Source: Psoroptes ovis (lineage: Eukaryota; Arthropoda; Arachnida; Sarcoptiformes; Psoroptidae). Taken from it: a stretch of 64,000 bases of DNA. Positions 52,701 to 62,292 of the stretch are shown here, in pieces. The position numbers and the translations under genes are program-made. The notes below the pieces were generated by a model, which saw only the letters and a program-made list of their open reading frames with translations, made no database searches and had not been told where the DNA came from. Positions within the stretch are counted from its first letter, which is position 1; each line of letters starts with the position of its first letter. The stretch is from the NCBI GenBank assembly GCA_002943765.1, contig PQWQ01000005.1, forward strand, positions 3,225,001-3,289,000, given 5' to 3'.

Positions 52701-54130
52701 ATGTCTGATTCAAGACCATCTGGACGTTCTGATATAGAAATATTAAATTATCTTCGTTCTATCGAAGCTCTAGAACAGTCATTCTCAACCGGTGTTCCGC
52801 GGCACTTTAGTGTTCCGCCAGATTCCAAAAATGTGCCGCCAAATCTCGGAAATCTAACTCATTCCTTTACTATTCCCTTACTTGGTGTGCCGCAAGATTT
52901 TGGAAATAAAGGCTTTTCCTTTTTTCAGTGTGCCGCGGCGAAAAAAAGGTTGAGAATGACTGCTCTAGAAGATATGGATGCTTATAATGGTTTTAGAAAA
53001 TGGACTAATGGGATGGCTTTGCAAGGACCTGCCGTTAATTACAAAAAATGTAGCGATTATGAATCATTATTATGTAAATGTAAAGCTTTTTTGTGTGCTA
53101 TCAATGATTCAACATCAAATAATTATACGAATGCAATAATCGATTGTGCACTTCATGTTTGTCTTCCGAATAGACATGAAATGTCCGAAGGTGATAATTT
53201 TCAACTTAAATTTCTTTTATTTGATTATTGGACACCCGATGGATCAGACACCAACTTTGTTTCTGTTGACTTGGAAAAATCAAAAACACCTGATCCAAAT
53301 ATGATCGATAAAAACAAACAATGGTGGGAATTAATAGAAAAAAATCCGAAAGCTGCAATTATTGGAATCACTGGCATTGCATTTTCATTGATTCGTCTAG
53401 CTATAAAAGGTGCAGTGGGATTTAAAACTCTTTATGAAAACAATACTCGTATGCCAAGTATTTCGAAGAAAATATCTGTTCACACATCTATTCTAGATAT
53501 TCCTGAAACCATTGAATTTTCAGAAGAAATATTGGATTCAATTGCACATTGTTCGTTCCGTCAATGTTTTTCAGCTCTTAAAGCTATTTTAGCCCCAGCA
53601 CTAGAATTCAAACGTGATTTGGCAAAGAAAAAACCTAATGCAGATCCTGTTACAGATAGCTATTTGGGATATGTTGGCCATGCAAAGTCTTCGCTTGATT
53701 GGAATGCAACCTGTAAAACTGCTAGAGGACATATCACGCATTTATAAGATCAAAGAATTAGAAATATTAGACCTATTAACTCCTTATGAACCAATGCTGT
53801 ATTCAATAAAAAAAATGAAGGATTTTTATTTGGAAAATAAGTCAGACAATCCTGATCCGGCTGCAGAATGGTCAAGATGTATAGCTCACGGATACTCCGC
53901 ACAGCTTTCTGCACGTAATAATTCAGAATTTTATGGAGCACTCGTTTCCATTTATTTGAATGCATATCCAAATACTGACATTCTTAATTCTCCTGCAGCT
54001 AAAAAAATTGGAAAGATTTATCAATATGTATCGTAACTTTGGCAAAGAATTTGATGAAGAATACAATCCGCATAAAAATATTAAGCAGGTGAAAAAGACT
54101 AGCCATCCAATTATGTTTCGTATCAATTGA
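52701..54130 (+). pseudogene. Probable endogenous viral element: nucleoprotein-like gene of a negative-strand RNA virus, broken
   Basis: An intronless coding region in three consecutive frames: 52701-53747, then +1 frame from about 53725 to 54036, then +1 again from near an A7 run at about 54003-54009 to a stop at 54130. Without the hAT insertion the pieces total roughly 420 residues, in the usual size range for mononegavirus-type nucleoproteins. The body is helical and mixed in composition, unlike the Asn/Gln-rich host proteins, with blocks such as KAAIIGITGIAFSLIRLAIK and a C-terminal AEWSRCIAHGYSAQLSAR. Resemblance to nucleoproteins is by overall character and end blocks, not by a named motif, so the family (Mononegavirales or Jingchuvirales) is inferred. 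A well-placed ATG and an AATAAA near 54235 remain. Two frame changes make it a pseudogene unless the assembly has indels. Alternative: an unknown mite gene. Confidence 0.45.
52776..52962. mobile_element. hAT-type MITE with 8-bp target duplication, inside the virus-like ORF
   Basis: A 187-bp element bounded by CTCTAGAA duplicated exactly (52768-52775 and 52963-52970). Termini are CAGTCATTCTCAACC at left and its exact complement at right, and the arms also share a GCCGCGGCAC-like block. CAG ends, TTCTCAACC and an 8-bp duplication are diagnostic of the hAT superfamily. Insertion plus one duplication is 195 bp (65 codons) and contains no stop in the host frame. Confidence 0.92.
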
Positions 54131-54645
54131 ATTCATTGATTTAATCATCATACATTTACTTGTCAATTGTATCGATTGATCGTATTGTATTGTTATAACT
54201 TACAATAGTGTTGTTTGATTTAAATTTGTAAACAAAAATAAACAAATACAAAATACATTTATCCAAATAATTGATTTATTATTATCATTAGCATCATGTT
54301 TGTATGTACAATAATAATGATGGTGTATATTTGATTTGAAAATATTTCTCTTCCTATATTTGCTTGCTTTGCTTTGCTTAGCTGTTGCTTGCTTATATGA
54401 TATTCTTTACAATCACACAGTCATTTTGTGTTGATATCTTGTGTTTATTTAACTGTCTCCAATCGATGATGATGATGATTGTTTAATTGTTGTGTTTAGT
54501 TGTTATTATGTTTACCAGAAATGATGATAATAAAAATAAATAAATAAATGAAGATAATCGACCATACAATGTATGTAAGTAGGAAAAAAAATATGTGATT
54601 GAATTCAATGATTGAATGTAATTGAAATCTGTGTAAATGTTTGTA

Positions 54646-54726
54646 TTTGGGTTGTCCGATAAGTTCTTGCCAATTTTCTTATGATTTCCTACGATGTAAT
54701 CGGCAAGAACTTTTCGGACAACCTAA
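54646..54726. mobile_element. Mariner-type MITE, subfamily C
   Basis: An 81-bp copy with TA on both sides (TTTGGGTTGTCCGATAAG left), 516 bp past the virus-like pseudogene. Confidence 0.87.
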
Positions 54727-55667
54727 TATTTGTGTAAATAATACATTGTAAATTGTCTTTTGTGTGTGTGTGTTTATAATGTATTTGTTTGTGTGTAAAT
54801 ATGTTCAATAAATATTTTTAAATATGAACACTTGTAAGATTATTGAATCAAGGAAGAATATTTTGTTTTTTTTTTTTTGATTTTTAAAAATTTTTTTTGG
54901 GTGAATAACTAAAAGTGATAATTTGGTGTTTGTTTGAATTTTGTATTTGAATATCTTTGAATCTTTGAATTTTTGAGTCTTAAAAATTGAACCTCAAACA
55001 TTAAACTTCAAAATCGAGTCCAATAAATATATTTGTGTTGTTCATGGATTTAAATTTTTTCGATTTAAATCAAAATCAATCGAATATCAATCAATTGATT
55101 CGATTGATTCGATTTGATAATTTTCAAATTTAAAATTTTGATTTTTGAATCAAAATCAATCACTTTATGCAAAATATATTTGAATTATTGAATTTCTTTT
55201 GAATTTGTCTATTGTTCAGTGATTCACAATTGATTAATTAATTCTTTTAATTGATTAAGATTCATTAATTAATTTAGATTCTTTCTTTCAATTCATTTGT
55301 GATTATTTACAGAATTTCGCAATTTCAAGAATTTTAAAAAAATAATTCTTCAAACTCAAATTCCATGAATACCATAATTTCATCCTCGAGAATTATGGAA
55401 ATATTTCCACATATTATTGAATATTCTAGAATGATTCACTTTTAAAAATTAAGCTGAATTCATATGAAGTAATCCAATTAGATTCTTCCGTTAGATTCTA
55501 CCCATCAACTATAAATCACCGTGATGAAAAAACAATGAAAATTCTTTGTTTCATTTTTTAAATAGAACAAAAATTTCTAATTTTGTTATTTGCAATTTTC
55601 ATAATTTTTTTCAAATTTTCAAAAATCCATATTAAAACATACAGAGATTCTGTGTATATCAATCATA

Positions 55668-55750
55668 TTAGGTTGTCCCATAAGTTCTTGCAGTTTTTTG
55701 ATTTTTTTTTTTTCATTTGAAAAACGGCAAGAACTTATGGGACAGCCTAA
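55668..55750. mobile_element. Mariner-type MITE, subfamily A
   Basis: An 83-bp palindrome with TA on both sides. One arm reads GCAGTTTTTT where the other keeps AAAACGGC. Confidence 0.9.
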
Positions 55751-56154
55751 TATGATTCATATTTTGTGTCATAAACACATTCGCACTGATGACTAATAAA
55801 TGTTTCTATTTTTAAAACCATCAAAAAAGCTTCAAATCAAAGGGTTTTCATTTATTCAATTTCAAATTAAAAGATTTGAACAAGAAGACAGCTTAATTTT
55901 CAGTGGTTTTTCAATGTAAAAGATGATGTGCGCAACAAGACGCTTGCTCAGCACTAATCAAGCTTGTTTTTGATCATAATCTGGCAAAACTAATCAATCA
56001 ATTCAATCATCATTCGTTCTTATATTCCAAGCAATTACACCACCAACAATGTCATACGATTAATATCTTTGCTCAATCGCCACCAATTAATTGCTTACTT
56101 ACCAAATGTTGGTTCATTCTTGTTATTCGAATCTTGAATCATGAATAATTTGTA

Positions 56155-56235
56155 TTAGGTTGTCCGAAAAGTTGTTGCCGATTTTCCAATTATTTTTCTA
56201 CGATATAATCGGCAAAAATTTTCCGGACAACTTAA
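56155..56235. mobile_element. Mariner-type MITE, subfamily C
   Basis: An 81-bp copy, left terminus intact after TA; right terminus CGGACAACTTAA. Confidence 0.88.
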
Positions 56236-56480
56236 TCACAAATAATTTCGTATTAACAAAGGTTTCCTGATTGAGGCGCCAAGAAATTTTCAAGAAGAAA
56301 ATTAAGAATTATTCAATGGCTCCATTCATTGAATAACTATCCATTCAAAGATGTTTATTTGTTCATTCGAATTTGTTTGTTTTTGTTGTTTTTGATTTAA
56401 TTGTTATTATTATTAATTGTTGCATAGTCTTAATATATCAATGGTGTTTGAATGTGTGTGCGCGTGTATTTACTTATGTA

Positions 56481-56561
56481 TTAAGCTGTCCGCAAAGTTC
56501 ATTCCGCTTAATCGTATAGAGTTGCCAATGAAAATTGGCCAGAACTTTCCGGACAACCTAA
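56481..56561 (+). mobile_element. Mariner-type MITE, subfamily B
   Basis: An 81-bp forward copy (TTAAGCTGTCCG left; TA before it). It is the last miniature element before the ETS exons, 460 bp upstream. Confidence 0.87.
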
Positions 56562-56749
56562 TGTTTGTATATGTAATTAAATATTCATATTTAGCCTTAA
56601 TATTTCATTTCATTTAGTCTGTTTTATTTTGAATAAATCAAAAATAATGTTGATTATGAATCAGTCGAAAAAATATCGTAGGATGTTCGCCTGTGTTTGT
56701 GTGTGTGTGTGCAAGCAAGTGTCTAAATGTGTGTTTATAAGTGTGTATT

Positions 56750-56750
<1 letters not shown>

Positions 56751-56776
<26 letters not shown>
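56751..56776. repeat. (GT)13 microsatellite
   Basis: An uninterrupted GT run within a wider GTGT-rich tract (56690-56776), about 245 bp upstream of the ETS exon. Confidence 0.9.
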
Positions 56777-56780
<4 letters not shown>

Positions 56781-57020
56781 CCTATTTAGTAATTATGATT
56801 AAGTAAATGTATATGCGTGCATGGTGTTTGTGCTGAATTCAGTGCAAAAAGGCTGTGAAATGAATTAGTGAATTGAAATTGAATATTTTTAATGGAAATT
56901 TTCAATTGTAATAGAAAAAACACGTTGAAAACGTTAATATTTCTGATTATGATGATTTGATTATGATTCTTTTAATTAATGCAATTAATTAATCGATTCT
57001 TTTAATTGTTATTTGAACAG

Positions 57021-59123
57021 GAATGGAGACCAACATTACTTTATGGCAATTCTTGTTGGAATTGCTGCTGAATAATCAGGTCAGTAGTACTGGTTTTCGG
57101 TTGTGTTCTCTTGTTGGTTTATTGATTCTAATTATTTTTTTTCTTGTTTTTTTTTTAGTACAAAAACATTATAACATGGACAAATAATGATGGTGAATTC
57201 AAACTAGTGAATGCTGAAGAAGTGGCCAAATTATGGGGTCTGCGAAAAAATAAACATAATATGAATTATGATAAATTATCTCGAGCATTACGTTATTATT
57301 ATGATAAAAATATTATTAAAAAAGTATTGGGACAAAAATTTGTATATAAATTTGTATCATATCCTGATGCACAAAAGCTAGATACGGCAGCGGCAACAGC
57401 TGCAGCAAATGCAGCCAAAATGGCCGCTTTCAATCATCATCATCAACAACAACAACATCAAGCCAATGCTGCGGCAGCAGCAGCGGCTGCCGCTGCAGCA
57501 ATTGCGTCAAAACAGCTATCATCAACAACAACACCACATCCGTCAACAACATTGAATCCATATAGTTATTTAGCGGCTGCTGCTGCTGCTGCCGCTGTGA
57601 ATTCATCGATTCCACCACCACCATCACCAACATTAGCACAATCAAATTTTCCGGATATAAAAATTGAATCACAATCATCATCGACAACAGCGACATCAGC
57701 AACAACAACAACGTCAACCGATATTAAAACAGAATCAACGATTAAAAAAGAACCGAATTTTTTCAATTTCCCCATTCAATTACCTTCAACTACTCATCAT
57801 CATCGAAATGCATTAACACATCCTCATCTATCGATGTTTGTTGGTCAACAAACATTATCATCATCAGCAGCAGCAGCAACAACAGCAACAAATATTGAAC
57901 CTAATAATAATAGCATTTATATGCCATCAATGGAACCAACAGATCTTTCATTTAAAACGGGAAAAAATTCATCGAAAAAACGTTCGAATATTGATGCAGA
58001 TAATGAATCGATATCATCTGATGGTGGTTGGACAGAAAATTCGGATAATTGTTCAACAATTAATAGTCATAATTTGAATGGTGGTCACCATAATCATTCA
58101 ACAACAACAACATTGAATAATGGTACAGCTAATAAACGTACGAAAATAATGATCAATGATTATTTACGAACACAATCATCATCATCGCTGTTATCATCAC
58201 CATCATCAATACGTTCATCATCACCATTATCGAATCGTTCGATAACATCATCACCATCATTGACTGATGTTTATTCAAATCTTTCCAATGATTGTTCACC
58301 AGTAAATCTAAGCCAATCGGCTTCATCCGATAGAGATTTGGATAAAAATCCTGGTTCATGTTCATCGATTGAATCAACAATATTGACAAACGGTGGTAGC
58401 AGTAACAACAACAATAATAATAATAATAAATTAAATGATATAACATCATCACCATCATCGACAGTATCATCATCAACATCATCTGCTGCGAATAAAATCC
58501 GACAAGAAGTGATGGCCAATTCACCAAATTCATCAAATTTATCGAATGCATCGAATCAAACCAATGGTAATACAAATAGTAGCACTGGTGGTGGTGGCGG
58601 TGGTGGAAAATCCAAACATAAACCACCACCAATATGTGCTATACCCAGTAGTCCTACCAGAAATAATTTATCATTTGCACAATCATTACAAACACCGATT
58701 GTAACATATACATCACCATTTTTGGCTAAACACACACCTGGATTATTTAATTCAGCTTATTCATTTTTTAATCCATTAAGTCCATTATTACTGCAAAGTC
58801 CAAGATATGCAAGCGGTGCGAACCTGTTTCAATTTCCACCACATATTAGTTTAGCTAATACTAATTCGAACACCAACAATAATAATAATCAAAATGGTAC
58901 AAATAATTCTGGTAATAATAATAACAATAACAATGGTTCAAACAATAACAACAATGGCTTGATTGGTGGTCAATCATCAACAGCACCGCCAACACCAACA
59001 ATACCGACAATGCCACCATTATCACCATTCACATCGGCATCATCATCATTTTCATCACCATTTTATGATCCACAATTTTTACTATCACCACAATCAACAT
59101 CGATACCTGTTATACAAAGTTAA
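57021..59123 (+). CDS. ELK: ETS-domain transcription factor of the ELK/ternary-complex-factor family
   Basis: Two exons, 57021-57079 and 57159-59123, joined by a 79-bp intron. Counting from ATG 57023 the product is 673 residues. ETS domain: 1-90, from ITLWQFLLELL through WGLRKNKHNMNYDKLSRALR to YYYDKNIIKKVLGQKFVYKF. It sits at the extreme N-terminus and its wording is that of ELK1/3/4, including the two DNA-contacting Arg of RALRYYY. The rest is Ala, Ser, Asn and Gln-rich. Near the C-terminus LSPLLLQSP is followed by FQFP (576-579), the ERK-docking FxFP motif in the position found in ELK C-domains, with several Ser-Pro sites nearby. A weak match to the SRF-binding B box may be INDYLRT, far from the ETS domain. 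The family binds GGA sites and responds to MAP kinase. The first exon starts with a splice acceptor (TTTGAACAG), so an upstream exon exists; it may add 173 residues. Confidence 0.92.
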
Positions 59124-60741
59124 AAAAATATAAATCTCGATGAATGTGAAGCATTTGAAAATAATCTAGAATTCGATAATTCGATAAACTTGAATGAAAT
59201 CAAACAATTTAAGAAATATAAATGTGAATCAACATATATATATTGAACAGTGATCTCCGATTATATCATCATCATCATCAAAAAATAAAATAAACATTAA
59301 TGTTCAATCAAATAATAATGATATAAATATTGAATTTCCATATCCATTGCATTTTGAACTAATTATTATCATCATTAACTATTTTGATTAATTATTATTA
59401 TTATCAATATTTTTCTTTATGTTTTATTATTAATTTTTTCATTTTTCATAAATCTACATTTAAAACCCACATACATACACACACATAAATGTGAAATACA
59501 TGACTTCAGATGATAATAATCCATAGAATTTCAACATGTTTCACACATTTTACACAAAATATTTTCATTCAAACACATCACAAACACACACACACACTCA
59601 TCAGCAATATTTTTGTAATACAACATCTGATCATTCTTAGCAACATTTACAAATACAACAAATAATGAATGAATTAATTAATTATCAATTAATATGATTG
59701 ACCAAAGTGCCTTTATAATTACATAATGATAATGAAATGATAATAAAGAACTAATACCTGATACCTTACATTTACCTGAACCTGTTTTTGAATCAAAACA
59801 TATTCAAATCAATGATTGATAATAATAATCCATTTGACCGATCATTATTTGCCTGAAAAAAATAATCCAGATTAATTTTTTTTTGGCTCAAACAATAATA
59901 TCAAATAGATTTACCAAATGACCACCACCACCACCACCATTGTTGTTGTTGTTGTTGTTGATTGTTTACTGTTTACTTGTTTGTTTGTTTATTCATTTCA
60001 ATTCATTTTTCACTACAAAAACACGAAAAACATTGATTGTGATGATTTACCCAAACATTTGAATGATAATAAATTCACCATCATCCCAATTACATCGTTG
60101 TTTACCCGCAAGTCACAAATCACTTGATGAAACTGAGAAACTGATCATCAACGAATCAAATTATCAAATTTCAAATCAAAAATTTGTTTATTTTCATTTT
60201 CAAATTTATTCTAATTTGTAATATATTTTTATACATTTGATTGTAATAACATTGACACGTGGTGAAATGAAAAAATCAAATGAATAACTCCTTCAAATCA
60301 ATTGTTTTCATTAATTTCAAAAAATCAATATTATTTTTCCGATGAAAAATTTGTCTATTTTTTTCTCAATCACAATTTCTCTCCTATATCTCTTTTGTAA
60401 TATGATGATTCATCACTATTATTTTTTCTATGAAAAAAAATTATAAATTTGTAATAATATTTTTTGATTAAATTTGAAATAAATTAATATTTTTTCTTGT
60501 GAAATTATTAAAAAATTGTTTCCCGCCAAAATTTTTAAATTTTCGAATTTTTTTTTTGAGTTTTCGAATTTTCGAAATTCGAATTTTTTTTGCTAAAATT
60601 TTCATGAAACGAACGAAAAAATCGATATATCGCGTTTATTTTTGATTTTTTTTCTGTGTTTTTCGAATTTCGAATCGATTTCGATTTTTTAAATTCAATC
60701 AGTCATTTGGCATTCTAATTTCGAACTAATCAAATCAAATC
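59124..60741. other. ELK 3' UTR and intergenic region before the SMYD pair
   Basis: AT-rich non-coding DNA with the ELK 3' UTR and the promoter of the first SMYD gene. About 60520-60741 is repeated, in diverged form, ahead of the second copy at 62105-62292. Short (CCA)n/(TTG)n tracts lie at 59920-59960. No miniature transposons. Confidence 0.55.
59284..59294 (+). terminator. Candidate polyadenylation signals of ELK
   Basis: Two overlapping AATAAA hexamers lie 160 bp past the stop codon. They are the first such signals after the gene. Confidence 0.45.
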
Positions 60742-61914
60742 ATGACAAGTAATTGTGATCATAATATTGGTGATATTATTAGCATTAATCAACCATTTGT
60801 ACATTTGTTGAAATGGAACTACAAAAATCAGTATTGTGATTACTGTTTGAAGAAATGGTAAGTAAATTTTTGATTTATTTCTAATTTAATTTGATTTTTT
60901 TTTCTAATATTTTATAGTTCAAATTTGAAAAAATGTAATGCTTGTAAACAGCAATATTATTGTGGAAAAAAATGTCAAAAATTAGATTGGAAAAAACATA
61001 AATATGAATGTGAAATATATGCAACTCATGAAAAAGATCAAGATCATTTCAAAATTGATAGTGATGTGAATAGATTCTTATTACGTTTATATTTATTCAT
61101 TGATAATAATCCGACTTCAATTACTGAACGATGTCAATTTCAGAACGATCAATCGAAAGATTTTGATAGATGCTTCATGGATTTAAAAAAAATTGAAGAA
61201 GAAATCTGTTTGAATTCGCTAAAAATGATTGCATTCAAGAAAATAGCCGTAAGATTCAGATTCAAGAATCGATTAAATATTGATCCCCACAAATTGTATG
61301 AATATTTTTCTCTTATTCGTGATAATTCGTTTGGGATCACCAATTGTGAATTGGATGCAATCGGCATCGGCCTGTATTTATCTGAATCAAAATTAGATCA
61401 TTCATGTGTGCCTAATGCTGCAATAGTTTTTAATGGAAATCAAATCATATTACGAGCTGTTCGTCCAATTAAAATCGGTGATATGATAACGATCACTTAT
61501 GTTGACATTAATTTACCAAAAGAAACAAGACAAGAAAAATTATTGAAACGATATCATTTTCAATGTAATTGTGTTAGATGTTCATCTTTGGAACCATTAG
61601 TAGATTATGAACAGTTAGCTCATCTGAAAAAACAGATGTATGAGTCAGTTAATCAGAAAAAATTTAGAGATGCATATGAATATGGTTTACAATTAATGCC
61701 AATGTATCGAAAAATTTATGATGAATGTCATCCATATCTTACAATACAATTATTACTCATGTTAAAATTACATTTACAAATACCAGGTATTGATCGTGAA
61801 ACAATGGATCATGAAATAATTTTAGATGAAGTTGCCGAAACGGCACAAGCGATTGAATGGACAAATTCTGGCCCTGATGATGAATTACATCAAGCATTCT
61901 TATCATTGTTTTGA
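60742..61914 (+). CDS. SMYD3-like SET/MYND-domain protein, copy 1
   Basis: Two exons, 60742-60857 and 60918-61914 (60-bp intron, TG/GTAAGT to TTATAG), 370 residues. The family methylates lysines of histones and other proteins. The MYND zinc finger is complete: C32, C35, C45, C48, C54, C58, H66, C70. SET parts follow: TNCELDAIGIGLYLSESK (181-198), YVDINL, and the post-SET zinc site CNCVRC (255-260). A helical C-terminal region ends soon after, shorter than in vertebrate SMYD3 (428). Two oddities: the N-terminal S-sequence with the GxG cofactor-binding motif is missing, since the protein starts at the strand after it (IGDIISINQPF) and an in-frame stop lies 15 bases upstream of the ATG; and the usual NHSC reads DHSC (199-202). 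Both affect the S-adenosylmethionine pocket, so activity is doubtful. Family membership is clear. Confidence 0.88.
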
Positions 61915-62033
61915 TCATAATCAATTAAATTTTTGATTCCTACTTTGCTGTCAATTATCAGAACCTTAGTATTTAATATATCGTAATGGGGCCAGAATCC
62001 ATAAAATTTGTTAGATGTTTAAAATAATTCTTT

Positions 62034-62039
62034 AATAAA
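62034..62039 (+). terminator. Candidate polyadenylation signal, SMYD copy 1
   Basis: AATAAA 120 bp past the stop codon and about 70 bp before the duplicated promoter region of copy 2. Confidence 0.45.
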
Positions 62040-62292
62040 GCTTAAAGTTTCGAATAAATCTGCCATGTTTTTTCCCCAAATCTTTTTCTCTTTTTAAAAA
62101 AATTGACTTTTCCGGCAAAAAATTTTTAAATTTTCGATTTTTTTTTTTTTTTGCTAAAATTTTCGTGCAATGAACTACAATATCGATGTATCGCGTTTAT
62201 TTTTGATTGTTTTTGTGTTTTTCGAATTTAATTTGGAATTTTTCTTCATTCAATTAATTGATATTCGAATTTCGAACTAATCAAATCAAATA

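Larger units (their letters stand above)
34918..57020. other. Probable long intron of the ETS/ELK gene, filled with mobile elements
   Basis: This is twenty-two kilobases without host exons that I can support. It holds more than thirty mariner-type miniature elements, a fold-back element, the virus-like pseudogene with its hAT insertion, two dinucleotide microsatellites and a CTCF-like motif. Stretches between these (for example 44.1-46.4, 46.6-47.4, 47.5-48.8, 54.8-55.6 kb) are AT-rich with GTGT, CTG/CAG and polypyrimidine tracts. Short open frames in them lack coding character. Confidence 0.5.

Noticed and set aside
57430..57775. Minus-strand open frames opposite the ELK exon
   Set aside because: They mirror the repetitive Ala/Ser/Thr codons of the real gene and have no domain or splice context.
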